A stretch of DNA of 64,000 bases from Eudorina sp. 2006-703-Eu-15. Lineage: Eukaryota; Chlorophyta; Chlorophyceae; Chlamydomonadales; Volvocaceae. Under the pieces are notes generated by a model that searched no databases, was not told where the DNA came from, and worked only from the letters and a program-made list of their open reading frames with translations. The stretch's first letter is position 1; the number at the start of each line of letters is the position of its first letter. This document shows, one piece after another, positions 34,801-46,838 of this stretch. The stretch is taken from contig BDSI01000063.1 of assembly GCA_003117195.1 (NCBI GenBank), forward strand, positions 629,404 through 693,403, read 5' to 3'. A program made the translations under genes and the position numbers.

Positions 34801-36388
34801 CTCTCCAGCGTCGGCACTCATGCTCACCCACTACCCGCCACCCACCCAGCAGCAGTGCAGTTTATGTCTACCAATTTCCCCACCACCACCACCACACCCA
34901 TCTCCAGTCACCATAACCATCTTTCCACCTCCTCCCCCTCCCCACCTCCTCCCCACCTCCCGCCAATTTCCTACATACCCCCTCCCGCTGCCCCGCCCTC
35001 CTCCTCCTCCGCCGCCCCCGGCCCCTCTCCCCCCCCCCGACAGGCGGTAAGAGCTCCCGGGTGGAGCGGGCGGAGCTGTGGCGGTGGCTGGATCCGGAGC
35101 GCCAGGGCCGCATCGACTACGTGAGCTGGACCCAGCGACTGGACCTGCAGCAGCTGCCCGAGCTGGCGGCCAAGCTGGAGCGACAGGCGGGTGAGAGGGA
35201 GCGGAGGGGTGGGGCAGGGGTGCGCCCGGGGAGGGGGGGGGGGAGGTCGGGCGGGGATGTTGCTCTGTGGCGCGTGGGCTTAGCGGCCCGCGGGGCACCG
35301 GCCCCTGTCCGTTCTCCTACCTGCAGCTATCCACCATCGGCTGTCCTTTCCCCCTTGCCGTTAACCTGTGTCCTTGAAAGTCGTCCGCGCGCGCGGGTCG
35401 TCCCCCCCGGCACCGCTCCGGCCTGACCCACCTGCGCCCCGGCCCCCCCGCCCCTCGTCGCCCGCCCCGCCCCCCATCCCGCACCCCCCCCCCCACCCGC
35501 GACCTCAGGCACCGGTCGGTCCTGGGAGCTGTCCTCGGAGGAGCAGGCGCAGCTGCAGGCGCTGCAGGGCCGGCTGGAGAGGCTGGTGGAGCGGGCTGTC
35601 AGCAAGGTGAGCGGAGGGGACGGTCCCTGCCTTGCTTTACTTGGGAGCTTGGGGGAAGTGGCAGGGGCAGCGGCCCTCAACGACTTCCAGGTGGGAGGTC
35701 ACTGCCCTGCGACTGGTGGAGGTGGAGGTGGAGGCCGCGCCGCCCTCGAGCCGCCCTAGACCCCACCGGGACCCTCAGCCCACCTAACACGCTCGGGGAC
35801 CTTCATCCGCATGGGGGGGGGGGTGGATGCAGGCGCACCCGTGTGAGGGTCCTTGATGCGCAGCATGGGTCCTCCACGCGGGTGCATGCACCGACCCACT
35901 CTCCTCCCCCGGCCCTCGGGTTTATTCTTCATTCTATTTAACCCCCGGCCCTCGCAACCATTACGAAACCTCTCAACCCTCTCAACGCCCCCGCCCCCGT
36001 CCCCCGCGCTCCCTCCCCGCTCCCCCCTCCCTCTCCCCTCCTGCCCCCGCCCCAGGGTGTCAAGCTGATGATCGACGCGGAGCAGAGCTTCCTGCAGCCC
36101 GCCATCGACCACATCGCCCACGAGTTGATGCGCCGCCACAACACCGACCAGCAGCGCGGCGGCCCCCCCGGGGAGGCGGTCATCTTCAACTCCTACCAGG
36201 CCTACCTGAGGGACGCCCCCGAGCGGTTGCGGACGGACCTTGAGCGGGCAGCCCGGGAGAAGTACACACTGGGGGCCAAGCTGGTGGGTCCCCCCGGCCG
36301 GGGGAGGCGCTCCGAGAGGACGGGAGCCCCCCGGGGAGGGGGGGTTGGCGCTCCTCTGCGGGCTCGCTGTCTTGATTGACGCAAGGGA

Positions 36389-36422
<34 letters not shown>

Positions 36423-38300
36423 TAAAGAGAACTGAGCCGCGAGCCGCCGCCGTGTGTGTGTGTGTGTTAAATTAAGAGTGTGTGTGTGTGTTTGTGTGTG
36501 GTCGCGAGGGTGCTGCGCAGCAGTAGCAGTAGCTGCCCGCATCCCAACGCGCGTTGCGGGTGTAGCAGATTCAGGGGCCTCCAAACCCGAACGCGCTTCT
36601 CCCAACCGCCCTAACCGGATGATGACAGGCGGTGTCTGGCGCTCGTGGCCATCGCCCCCCTCGCATCGCTGTTTCCCACCCAACCCCCCGTCGGGCCCCC
36701 GCCTTCCTCGCGGCGAAACCAACCCTCCGCCGCCTTTCACCGCATCGGCCATGACTGACTGTCTGTCTGCCTCGCCGCCCTCTCCCGCCCTGTGTATCGC
36801 TCCCTCCCTCCCGCCTGTGCCGGCCCCGTCAGGTCCGGGGCGCCTACCTGCATCTGGAGCGGCGCCGCGCCGCCGAGGCGGGGCTGCCCTCCCCCGTGTG
36901 GGACCACATTGAGGAGACCCACGCCGCCTTCAACAGCTGTCTGGAGGAGCTGCTGGAGGCGGTCAAGGAGGGCCGCGCGGAGCTGATGCTGGGCAGCCAC
37001 AACCAGGCCAGCGTGGAGGCGGCGGTGGAGGGCATGGCGCGGCTGGGTCTGGAGCCCGAGGAGGCGCCCGTGTACTTCGGGCAGCTGATGGGCATGGCGG
37101 ACAACCTGAGCTTCACGCTCGGCCACCACGGATACAAGTGAGCGGTGTGAGGAGCGGTGTGGGGAGCGGTGTGGGAAGGGGTGTGGGGAGTGGTGTGGGG
37201 AGCGGGGAGGTGCTCAAAAGGAGCTGAGAGGTGCTTCTTACATGGGCGCCTGCATGCGTGCACACGTGCGTGTATGTATGGGTGGGTGGGTGGGTGTCTA
37301 CCGAAGAAACCAAGTACCAAATTAATTACCATAATTTAGCCTGCCAATGGGAAAGACATAAAAACAGTAACAAGGGAGCCGCGCCACCACCGGCAAGGCA
37401 TGCAAAACGAAGCAACACCGGGCAGGAAGCAGGTGACCCAGCAATACCCAAACCGAACTATACTGATGATACCGACCTAAAAGGAATGGGTATGTGTGTG
37501 CGGGTCAAGTTTCTTAGCCTCGTAGGTGAGCTGGGTTGACATAGGAGGTGGTGGTGGTGGTGGTGGTGGTGGTGGTGGTGGTGGTGGTGGTGGTGGTGGT
37601 GGTGGTGGTGGTGGTGGTGGTGGTGGTGGTCACCTAGGCGCGCAGTGAGCCGTCATGGTGCCTCGCTTCAGGTTGCGGGCAGCGGGCGGGGCGGGGCGGG
37701 GCGGGGCGCGCGCGGACACGCGGCCCGGTGGTTGGCACAAGACTGACCACCCTTGGCGGCGGTGCACTCGCCCCCAGGGTATTCAAGTACTGCCCGTACG
37801 GCAGCGTCGAGAAGGTGATCCCGTACCTGTTGCGCCGCGTTAACGAGAACCAGTACATCTTGAAGGTACGTACGTGCCCCGAACTGGGGTGCGATGGGGT
37901 GGGGTGGGGTGTCCGGGGACCAACCTGGTGCAGCCTCAGATATGCGTTGCGTCACTCGCCCACCCGGTAGCGTCAAGATCTCTCAACTCCTTTTGCGTCG
38001 CCTGCAAACTCTATATGATGAGGATCTGGTCTTGATCTAGATCTGGATCTCGGTCGAGGCTTTCCTCTCTGCGCTCCCCATGTCATGGGTGCCTTGGCCT
38101 CACCGGATGCCCCACTCACCCGCAACCTTCTCACGTCCCCCTCACGCCCCCGTCACGCACCTCAGGGCGGCAAGCAGGACGTCGCGCTGCTGTGGGCGGA
38201 GCTGTGGCGCCGGGCGCTTAAGGACCCCAACCACTCGCCGCTGGCTCGCCTGCTGGGCGCCTCGCAGGGCGCTGGGTCGTCCTCCTCCTCTGTGGCCTGA
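31852..38300 (+). CDS. PRODH: Proline dehydrogenase, mitochondrial, with EF-hand insert
   Basis: Nine phase-consistent exons: 31852-32028, 32650-33105, 34203-34452, 35044-35190, 35509-35606, 36056-36283, 36833-37137, 37778-37865, 38166-38300; 627 residues (613 if the ATG at 31894 is used). FAD enzyme oxidising proline to pyrroline-5-carboxylate in mitochondria. The N-terminus (RPTSRLLSAI and following) is a typical presequence. Barrel landmarks: RALLVLRLCG, AILDYAEEEDL, AAIKLTALV, LMIDAEQSFLQPAI, VIFNSYQAYL, AKLVRGAY, LGSHNQ, YFGQLMGMAD and the proline-binding RRVNEN. Between AAIKLTALV and LMIDAEQ sits an EF-hand loop DLDGDGYVTQEE (canonical ligands) and a second degenerate one, DPERQGRIDYVS. 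The same position in the human enzyme holds a non-canonical helical insert, so calcium control is plausible here (inference). Confidence 0.93.
33121..33297 (-). repeat. Dispersed repeat family C, copy 1
   Basis: Roughly 175 bases, about 90 percent identical by eye to the reverse complement of 53505-53680. Landmarks on the minus strand: GGCGGCAGCGCGGCCGCGCC, TGCTATGCAGGTACC, ACGTAAGTATACTGAG and a terminal CTTCGGGTTTATTTC followed by TTTTTTCAATTTAA. It starts 16 bases after the donor at 33106 in proline dehydrogenase. Confidence 0.9.
34848..34883 (-). repeat. Dispersed repeat family A, short copies
   Basis: AGCAGTGCAGTTTATGTCTA then CCAATTTCC. Further fragments lie in the same gene at 32572-32600, 34140-34166 and 34960-34982, each with CAATTTCC or CCAATTTCCTA followed by C-rich DNA and, for three of the four, an acceptor within 90 bases. 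Confidence 0.65.
35926..35945. repeat. Fragment resembling the end of repeat family C
   Basis: CTCGGGTTTATTCTTCATTC, in the proline dehydrogenase intron before 36056, resembles the T-rich terminus of family C. Short, so the match may be chance. Confidence 0.35.
36363..36387 (+). repeat. Dispersed repeat family B copy
   Basis: CTCGCTGTCTTGATTGACGC AAGG. Similar short blocks: 7604-7630, 44897-44922, 52791-52810 and 55146-55170, all sharing (TCG)CTGTCTTGA(TTGAC)ATAAGG with changes. Four of the five are in introns between assigned exons of three different genes; the one at 7604 is in a kinase intron. The motif is short, but its recurrence within 50 kb is more than expected by chance. Confidence 0.6.
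36391..36499. repeat. GT-rich microsatellites
   Basis: Two blocks of GT repeats (about 36391-36421 and 36452-36499) separated by a short unique stretch, in the proline dehydrogenase intron before 36833. Confidence 0.9.
37547..37631. repeat. GGT trinucleotide microsatellite, about 28 units
   Basis: Pure GGT run in the proline dehydrogenase intron 37138-37777, about 150 bases before the next exon. G-rich on the transcribed RNA, so it could form G-quadruplex structure in the pre-mRNA. Confidence 0.96.
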
Positions 38301-40220
38301 CCCGCGGCCTGACTGACTGACTGACTGACTGACTGACTGACTGATTGACTGACTGACTGACTGCGTGAGCGGACGCTGTGCGGTGCGGTGCAGTTCGCCG
38401 CAGCGGAGCAACCGCGACATCCCCCGCATCCCCCTCCCCTCCCGGGGGAAACACCGCGCAGCGATCTCGGACATGTACCTGAGTGGCTCTGGCTTGGCCT
38501 GGTAGATGGCTCTGGTTGCAGATGCGGCCGGGAATGGGCCGCATCCCGGATTGTTTGATGGCAAGGGACGTTTCGTGGACACGGGGTGGGTGCGGCCGAT
38601 GGCGGTCCCCCGGTGGGGCCCTAGGGTGCCTGGCTTGATTTCAGACGGGAGGGAGGGTTGGACGCGACCGCCTTGTGGGCGATGGGGGGGATCGTTTGTG
38701 TCAGAGAGCTTCCGAGTCAGAGCTCCCCACCTGTCCAACCGTGTTCCTTGCCAAACGTATGTGATTATGGTAGCGCTTATTTGCGTCCAAATGCGTCCAA
38801 CCGTGTTCCTTGCCTAATGTACGCGTGCGATTGCGGTAGCGCGGGACCTTTGCATGGCAGCTGGCAGAGCTGACCTGATCCGACGGCGTTGCGCTGAAAC
38901 ATGAATCCCGGGCGAGGGGAGCCCTCGAACCGACATCACGCGAGCTAACCCTCTTGGGACGTGCTCGCCGTCCAGCACCTGAGGCTTTTTAACTTCCTAG
39001 CCCTCAGCGCAGGGTCTGCGATGGCTTATGATGCAGAGGTTGGGTTGTGTGATTGGACATACGACATTGTTAGACGGTTTTGTACACCGGGGCGTTCATA
39101 CGCCTCTGGATGGGGCGCGTTGCCCACCCGCCCACCAATTGGTGCCCGGGGCCGGCTTGGAACACCATGGGGCGGCTCACGCATGCTCGGCGGTCGTTGC
39201 GGACGGAGGGGTCAAGATGGCGGCCCATTTTGGTTCGCCCCGCCATCCGTATGGCTACAAGGTTGTAGACGAGGCTCTGGTTCGCCGCATCTTTAGGTAA
39301 TAGGCTTACGCTTGCTGGGCTGCGGCTCTGCAGCAATAATTCATTCCTCAGCTGTTGGGCTGCATTCCCGTTCCCTTTCCCGGGACGGGTGCTGCCGGCG
39401 GATCGGGCCGGTGGTGGTGGTGCTGTCGATGGCGTGTCCTCAGCGCCACGGACTACGCCGCAGCCCCGGCAGTCTGGTGCGGATGGGGCGAAGCGGCGGC
39501 CCGCGGAGCGACGTTGCAGAATAAAGAGGCAGTACAACTCCCCTGTTGGACCTGTCTGGGTGGTTGTATGGCAGCAGCGGGGCTCAGCACGTAAACAGGT
39601 GGGTTGCTGCTCGCTGATTGCTACTGGATGTGATGTAAGTGGGCGATTGCGGTTGCGAGGCCGCATGCGGCCTGCTACGCAGACGTTGTTTGTTGAACTA
39701 GACGCGCGCGGTTTGTTTAGATGGAAGGCCAGGCGGTCGATGCATAGTTGGAGTTGGCTTTGTTGGATGTTGATATTGGGCAACTGTTGTCGGGGGCGCG
39801 TCGCCCCTGGTGTGTGGCATGGAGGGGCAATGTGGCATGGAGGGGCAACAAGGCGCAGTAGGTGCTGGGTCGGGGGTGTCGCCGTACATGGTTGCGGCTG
39901 CTGGTCGGGTGGACTGGCGCCCGCACAGGCGGAGCCGCTCGATTTGGGTCCGTTTGACCGCCGATGAGTTCTTTTGGGGGGCGCCCGCGGCCAAGGTGAG
40001 GAGGTTGTCCAGGTGTCACAGTTAGTACTGTGTCGTCCAAGGGCTGTCATCCTGATTATTAGTCCTTTGAGATATGCGTGTCCTGAATTTTATAATTATC
40101 AAAAGTTCCTGAATTGACACTGCTAGCCGGTACCGCACAGCTGTCGGCAAGCATGTCTTCTACCCGACTGCCGCCCGCGACAACACCTCATTCAACCCTT
40201 CAAGTCATAACATTTGATAC
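38301..40220. other. 3' flank of proline dehydrogenase and promoter of the DHHC gene
   Basis: No supported gene. Begins with a TGAC/GACT tetranucleotide run (38306-38362). A ~50-base imperfect direct repeat, both copies starting TCCAACCGTGTTCCTTGCC, occurs at 38736-38784 and 38798-38846. The closest plus-strand TGTAA lies near 39633. The last 200 bases before 40221 are AT-richer and probably contain the DHHC promoter. Confidence 0.5.
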
Positions 40221-41123
40221 ATGGCTACTGGAAATTTGCTAAGGGGCAAAACGATGGCGCTTGCCGTTGAGCACACTATCGCTCATGTCGCTTGGTGGGC
40301 CCTCCATACATGTATCTTAACAGCGCTGTGTATACTGCCGTCCGATTTGGTTGTCGGCGAGAATGTGTTAGCTCACCGCTGGCTGGTGGCGTTGGCCCTT
40401 GGCGTCACCGTCTTGACGCATTATGCAGTTCGATTCAGCAACCCGGGCTGGGCAGGCTCTCCCGGCAGCGCGAATGGCCACAGGGACGACTGCGAATCCG
40501 CACTTCTGACAGCGGAGCCAACCGCAGCTGCGGACATAGAACCAAGCAAACCGCCGTTGTGCCCGGAGTGCGGCCGCCTGCGTCGCCACCCCGCTACGGT
40601 CCACTGCCGCTACTGCGACCGCTGCGTGGAGGGCTTCGATCACCACTGCACATGGCTGGGCGTGTGTGTGGGCGCTCGGAACCACCACCTCTTCGCCCGC
40701 TACTGTGCAGTGCAAGCCGTCGTGGCGTTCATGGGCTTCCATTACGCCCTCACCGCCTGCGGACGGCACAGCGCGTACGGCAACACGTGGAGCTACGGCG
40801 TCTTGGCGCTGATGGGACTGCTGCTACTGCCGCTCAGCTTCTTGACCCTTGCACACGTGTTCTTGGTTTTGACGGGGCAGACAAGCCGCCAGGTCATGAA
40901 CCGCTTCCGGGTGGTGGGCAGCGGCGCGCCCCGACAGAGAGCGCGGGAGCCGGGGGCCACGGCGGAGCAGCTGCCGCACCTGACGGCGGGTCTGATGCTG
41001 CAGAACTGCACCGCGCTGCTGTGCGGGGTGCGGCCGGGCTGGCTGCTGCACAGCGCCTGGGTGCAGCGGGCGGGCGGCTGGGTGTGGCGCCTGGTGCACA
41101 ATCGGTACTACAGCTGCTGCTGA
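40221..41123 (+). CDS. DHHC-type palmitoyltransferase, intronless
   Basis: Single open frame of 300 residues from ATG to TGA with no intron. It should S-acylate cysteines of membrane-associated proteins. Hydrophobic segments lie at ~18-40, 52-70, 162-180 and 193-220, the four-span layout of the family. The zinc-binding cysteine-rich domain spans ~114-160 ([16 protein letters not shown]), with the catalytic DHHC at residues 140-143 followed by [15 protein letters not shown], which carries the expected C-x-W-[LIV] and N-x3-F features. It is shorter than many plant members and has only a short, arginine-rich C-terminal tail. Substrate unknown. It is the only gene in the window without introns, which may point to a retrogene origin. 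Confidence 0.92.
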   Translation: MATGNLLRGKTMALAVEHTIAHVAWWALHTCILTALCILPSDLVVGENVLAHRWLVALALGVTVLTHYAVRFSNPGWAGSPGSANGHRDDCESALLTAEPTAAADIEPSKPPLCPECGRLRRHPATVHCRYCDRCVEGFDHHCTWLGVCVGARNHHLFARYCAVQAVVAFMGFHYALTACGRHSAYGNTWSYGVLALMGLLLLPLSFLTLAHVFLVLTGQTSRQVMNRFRVVGSGAPRQRAREPGATAEQLPHLTAGLMLQNCTALLCGVRPGWLLHSAWVQRAGGWVWRLVHNRYYSCC

Positions 41124-41212
41124 TGCTGCGGGGACGGGGCTGCGCGGGCTGGCGGTGGCCGTGGTGTGTGCGCTCTTCGGCGGCAGGTGCAGAGGCCGAG
41201 CAAACCGCGTGA

Positions 41213-41217
41213 TGTAA
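41213..41217 (+). promoter_or_regulatory. Poly(A) signal TGTAA, DHHC gene
   Basis: TGTAA 90 bases downstream of the DHHC stop. Position and motif fit volvocine poly(A) signals. Confidence 0.65.
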
Positions 41218-41682
41218 CCGTGTGCGGTTTTGCGCCTTGATTTCCCAATTGATGTGGGGGCTGCGTGGGCAGGCCCTCCATACGGTGAGAGACACCGAGG
41301 CCCGTGGACGCCCGAGCAGGCCAGCAGACACGCAGTGCTTAGCCTCGGAGCATTCAGGAACGCGTCTGCGTCGGGCACGGCGTTGGGCTGCCTGCAGTGC
41401 AGCCTTCGCCGGCCTCGTCCGTTCTGCCACCGCCGATTAAAAACGGTTCAGACCGCGCGCAGCTGACGACACCCACCCACCCAGCGCACCGGACCCACGC
41501 ACGCTCCCTCGCCTGCGCGCCACCAAATCCAAATCCCATACATACCCGGGCTGACCATCACGCCTCTCCCTGCCTTTCGCTGCTGCCCCCAGCCGCGCAT
41601 CCCCATGAAGCACGGGGTTCCTCATGGCCCGTGGCCTGCTGTGCCCCCGGTCTAAGACCCTGGGCCGACGTCATATTCCCCA
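41218..41682. other. Convergent intergenic region, DHHC / CCDC112
   Basis: About 465 bases between the DHHC poly(A) signal and the CCDC112 stop on the other strand. It must hold the CCDC112 3' UTR. I found no TGTAA on the minus strand, so that gene may use a variant signal or overlap the DHHC transcript. Confidence 0.5.
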
Positions 41683-44600
41683 TCAGCCGCCCTGCAGCCC
41701 CGCCCGCCAGGTGGGCGTCACCCGGCTGCTGACGTGCAGGATGAAGCCGCTGTCCTTGGCCTGGCGCTCCTCCTCGCGCTGCGCCTGCACCCGCTGCATG
41801 TGGGCGCGTGTGCCCTTGAGCAGGCGCGAGGGGTCAGCCGGGACATCGACGTGCACCTGCGGGGAGGGGGGGGGCACGGCCACTGCGTCGGGTCGGGATG
41901 CGGGCAGCTCTCGGGTACGATGCGATATCCTTTGGGGCCACGTCCCGAAGACGGCAGGGTGTATGCGTTTCCGGCCTTGCACGTGAGACCGACTGGCGGT
42001 CTCCGGTGGGACGTGACGGCCCTCCCCCTGGCGGCTGCACACCGGCGACCCCGGCCTCTGCCTTAACCGGATACAGCGATGCGAGGTCACCGTGTCAGAC
42101 CCTGCTGCGTTGCCCAGCAGGCTGGATGCGAGCTTTAATGAGAACGCCGGAGGGCGCTTCATTAATAAATATATGAATGAATGTTGCAGCGCAACCTATG
42201 TATGGATCATCGGTGCTCAAGTGTGGTCGAACCCGCCACCCGGCATCCGCACGTCGATCTCCCGACACCCGGTAGGTCGTTCCCCCGCCGGCCCCGAGGC
42301 CACTCAGTCAGCACAACGGCGTCACAAGCACAATCGACCCCCTCCCCGCCACGTCGACGCCCACCTTCTCCAGCAGCTGCTGCTGCACTCGCTCCCGGCG
42401 GCTGCGTTGCGCCTCGTGGGTGGCCAGCAGCGACTGCCGCCGCATGAACGTGGCGGCGCTGCGCTCAGCCACCCGCTGGAGCTGCTGCGGTGTGGGGACC
42501 GCCAGCGCCGCCCTCACCGCCGCCTCGGCCGCCGCCCGGCGCTGCTCCTCACGGCGCTGCCGCTCCTGCACGGCGGGCGGATTCGCCATTCAGGACAAAC
42601 GCTGCGGCCTAGTGTGCCGTATTCACACGGATTCCAACATCCCTTGTGGCGGCACGGCGCTGTGGGAACGGCGGTGACGGCAAGGACTCGCTAACTGCGC
42701 CTGTGCCACATTCCACTCCAACCCCCGGGGCCCCCCTTCCACCTCTTTCCCCGCCGCCCTGCGCTGGACCCCGCCGACCTTGGCCTCCTTGCACACATGC
42801 AGCCGCATCTTGTTCAGCGCCTGCCGCTGCTCCAGCTCCGCCCGACGGGCGGCCGCTGCCGCCTCGGCCGCCTGCCGCGCGGCCTCCGCCTCCGCGCGCC
42901 GCTGCTCCTCGCGCTCCGCCCGCCACCTGGCTGCCATGGCCTTCTTCACCTCCCCCACCAGCACCTCCTCCTGGCGGCTGCGCTGATCGCGCTGCCGCTC
43001 GCGCTGGGCCTGTGGGTCGGGTGGTGCATGCAGCCATTTGGGTTCCCTGCCTTACGTTCAGACGAACTCTGATCCTCCCACCCATCCTTCCCCTTTCCCT
43101 TGGTTCGGCGTCACCCAAACAGACCATTCCTGCCCGCCCCCCGACTCTTAACACGTCACTCAGCCGCCGCCTTCGTGAAGTCCACCATCCCGAAGCGGTG
43201 ACTCAATAGACGTATTGCTATCGAGTCTACCATGCCAAAGCGCATCTCCCGAGTGTCTGGGGTTCCTCATGTCGCCTTCCGCACGCACCCTTGTTCGCTG
43301 TCCCTGCCAGGCCCACCTTCCCCCCGGGGCCTCCCCCCTCCCCTCCCCCGGTGTTCCCGCGCACCCGCTCCGCCGTGTCGCTTTGGAGCACCGCCTGCTG
43401 CGCCCTCAGCGCCGTGCGCTGCTGCTGCCGCTCCCGCCTCCACCGCTCCAGCGCCGCCCGCTTGCGCGCCTCCAGGTCGCACAGGTCCATGTGCCAGCGC
43501 GCGTGGTCCATGACCTCGCGGCGGCTGTAGCCGATGGTGCGCTCCATCGCGATGGCCACCGCGTGGCTGTAGTCGCCGTCGCAGGAGCGCAGGATGGCCA
43601 GGAACTCCTCGTGGTCCTCCGGGTCCCACCCGCCTGCAGCACCGACAGGAGGCGCCAGGGGTGCGGCAGGGCGCCGGGGTCTAGCCGTGTGGGCGAATGA
43701 AGGTCGAACCAGTGAGGTTGGTTGACCTTAAGGCGCCAAGGGAGGTCTGGGGCAGCTGGGGGTGCAGAAGGTTAAGAAAATAACGAGAGGACGCTCTCTG
43801 AGGCAGCGGGCTCAGGGTTTGCGTGTTGGCATTTGGGTTTTGGGTTTGATGGGGTTTGAACTCACTGCATATGGTGTGCAGGTAACTAGGTCACGGTGAC
43901 CGTACCACAGCGGCGGTCGGTACGCGCTCGTTTCAATGGGAACTTGCACCGAAAGCGTGGTCCCCACCGAACGGAATGCAAATTGATGCCTTGCATGTCC
44001 ATGTGACAGGCACCCACGCACCCGTGGGACCGTACTGCGCCATGAACTCCTCGTACTCCTCCACCTCGGGCGCCAGACCGCCGCCACCGCCACCTGCGGC
44101 GCCACCGCCGCCGCCGCCGCCGCCGCCGGTGGACGCCCGGCGCTGACGCGTGCGCGATGTGGGTCGCCTGTGCGACGGGGAGTAACGGCGTATCGTGTAC
44201 ATGGCACATCGACAACAACCTTCGTACGTATGAATATCGAAACGCAGGCCCCCTCCCCACTCGCGCGCCCACTGCGCCCGCCCGCCGCATCTCCCTCGGC
44301 TCTCCCCGCCCCATCTGGGTCCGCTGCTTTCCCCATCAGACTCCCCGCCCACATACACCCACATGCTCCCCGGATGGCACCACCCGTCGCCTCGCTGCTG
44401 CCGCACCACCAGACACGCCCAGGAGGGACGACCCCCGGCCTCGCTCCTCCCGATCCCCTCCCGACCGCCTCACCTGGGACCAGCGCTGACTGGGCGTGTC
44501 GCCCCCTGGCCCTGACCCTGACCCTGGCCCTTGGTGGTGGCCGCGGCGGCCCCCGGGCGCTCTGCCTCCGCCGCCAGCTCCGCATCGATGCGGGCGCCGA

Positions 44601-45355
44601 TGGCTTCAATGTCCGCCTCCAGTTGGGCCTCCTGCTGGTAGAGCTGCTCCAGGGAGGACACCTGCTGTTCGCGGGCGGCCGCCAACATGCGGTCCGCCGC
44701 GTCGATGGCGGTGGCCAGCTCCTCCACCGGGGGCGCGTGGCCGGGACGGGTGTGGCCGAGCTGAGCAGGCGGTGTGCGGGGGAGGGTGGAAGCGGGGCTT
44801 GAGATGGGCAATGGAAGTGATGGGCAGGGGAAGGGGTCTCGCGACCAAAGAGCGACTGGAAAGAGTAGACAGGCACGGGCAGCACGGGAGGGGGGGCAGC
44901 TATCTTGATTGACATAAGGGATGCAGCACGGATGTGGTGGGGAGGTAAAGGGGAGTCGAGGAGTGTGTTGAGACGAACCTACCAGGTCCGTTATCCGCCG
45001 AACGGATTGCCGGGCGGCGCCCACTTGGGCCCAGACCTCCGACCGGAGGCGGTTCAGTGCGGTGGCGCAGGCAGCTGTGGCGGCGGCATGCGTGTCCTTT
45101 CCCCTCAAAGCCTCGCAAGAGAGTCCTGACCCGATCTCTGAAGCGGGTGCAGGGCGGGTGCGGAAAAGGGTTGGCATGAAACCGCTTAGGCGCAGTCGCC
45201 GCAACAGGCAGAAACTGCTCACCTGCCGCCACCGCCTGTGAGCGTGTTTTCAGGTGATTGTACGTGCTGAGCCATTGCCGCGCCTCGCGCTTCGCCTGGT
45301 CGGGGGCGATGTCCAGGACAAGCACATCGCCAACGCCAGCACACGCCATGTCCAT
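41683..45355 (-). CDS. CCDC112: CCDC112 homologue, coiled-coil protein
   Basis: Eight phase-consistent exons on the minus strand: 45355-45223, 45074-44983, 44760-44474, 44167-44022, 43633-43365, 43009-42779, 42565-42365, 41856-41683; 510 residues. The signature of animal CCDC112 is present: YGPTGGWDPEDHEEFL, then RREVMDHARWHMDL, a long Arg/Glu/Gln/Ala helical region (RWRAEREEQRRAEAEAARQ), DPSRLL near the C-terminus and a final TPTWRAGLQGG, as in the animal protein. In animals it is a centriolar-satellite and sperm-flagellum protein, so a role at basal bodies or cilia is likely. A Gly run (44075-44130) precedes the conserved core. The N-terminal 140 residues show only weak helical pattern. Confidence 0.85.
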
Positions 45356-46752
45356 GTAGCCAGAACGCTAATTTGCTTTTGCCATATGTTGAAATACGAA
45401 TTGCATGCAAATGTGGACAGCGTCAGGATTGCCTGCCCGGGCTGTCAAGGGCTGCGACATCTGCTGTGGAACAGTCAACAAACTTCATAGACCGAGCCTG
45501 TGCTGCTTAATTGAGTGCGTGTGTGCGTTGGCTGTGCAGTATTTTTTATCGATGCGTTTCACGGATGCGTTTCGTTGTTTGGTTATTCAGCCAGCCGTAC
45601 CTCGGCCGCGCATAAAGTATGCTTTGCACGTGCCACGCCATGACCGTGCTTTAGGGTTTGGCAAGAATGTCATAGAGCTCAGTGCGGTTTCGCACAGCCC
45701 AACGCGTCGCCTGTCACATCGTTCTGAGGGTCCCGGAATCATCGGTAGGATACCAACATTACAGCCTAAATATTATTGAATTACATGGTTGAGAAGCATA
45801 TTAGATAGATGATGCTTCCCTGAGGTGTCGGTAGCTGTCCATGTCAAACACGCTCAGCACAGCTCAGCACGACGGACCACAGATTCTCTTCATGCTCTCG
45901 CTGTGGCTGTAGACTGGTCCCGGCATTCGTGCAGTTGGAAGTGGTATTGTACAACGCAAGCCCCGAACTCGAAAGAACGAGAGTGCCGGTCGTACTAGGG
46001 TTATCAGGTTGACCCGTAGTCCCGATCAGGCGTTCCTACGGGTCGTAGGCGCGCCATCTCATCAACCCCTGCCAAGGACTGTGCACCAATCCACCATCAT
46101 CCGGGGGGCCCGGGTCCATGCGGTGAAAATCGGCGATTTCGCTGTCTGTGTTGACAAAAAGGGGCTCATGCAGCCATACGGGCCAACACACCAGGTTGCT
46201 AGCGCGCCAGGATTGCCTCTCCTGGAAACCGCGCCAGCCAGACTCGCCGAATCAATGGGCGGGGAGGGCCCCGGATTCGTTGGAGGCGGTGGCCCTGACG
46301 AATCCGGAAGGCGCGCACCTCTGGCCCATCCCGCACTACTGTTTAGCGGCGCATGACCCTGCATGACGGCCGTTCCGGTCGTTCGAGGCCCGATGGAGGC
46401 GGCACACCTGGGACATGCACCGGTTCACCCGCGTTCGCCTTGCCCAGCCCCGATGCTGCTCATCCCAGCGATCGGTGGCGGCGAGCGGTTGTTTCATAGC
46501 TGTCCCCATGGACGTGCTTTCATTTATCGGCAGCACAACGCTGTGAGCAATCAGTCACACGGTACCCGACAATCGGTCGCTTCCATGTCCTCGACGCAGA
46601 CCAACAGCAGCACCGACAGACAGACACCCCGTGGGACGATGGCCCCTGACTGCCGGTGGCGCAGCTGGCCGCGCTGCGTGGAAGGTGCTCCATCGAAGCC
46701 CCGCCCGCAGGCAGCGCCCCCCTCCCTCCACACGCATTCATGTAAGTAACCG
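45356..46752. other. Intergenic, CCDC112 promoter and VPS34 3' flank
   Basis: No supported gene. 45360-45800 is AT-richer than the rest and is the probable CCDC112 promoter. Two minus-strand TGTAA motifs for VPS34 sit at the right end. Open frames here lack domain motifs. Confidence 0.5.
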
Positions 46753-46838
46753 TTACAAGGTGGACCCGAGTCCCGACCTGTGTGTTCCAACGGGCTCACA
46801 CAGCCATTGCTGTCCCTTCCCATTCATTGTTCCTTACA
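46753..46838 (-). promoter_or_regulatory. Two candidate poly(A) signals TGTAA, VPS34
   Basis: Minus-strand TGTAA at 46838-46834 and 46757-46753, 440 and 520 bases beyond the VPS34 stop. Either would give an ordinary 3' UTR. Confidence 0.5.
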
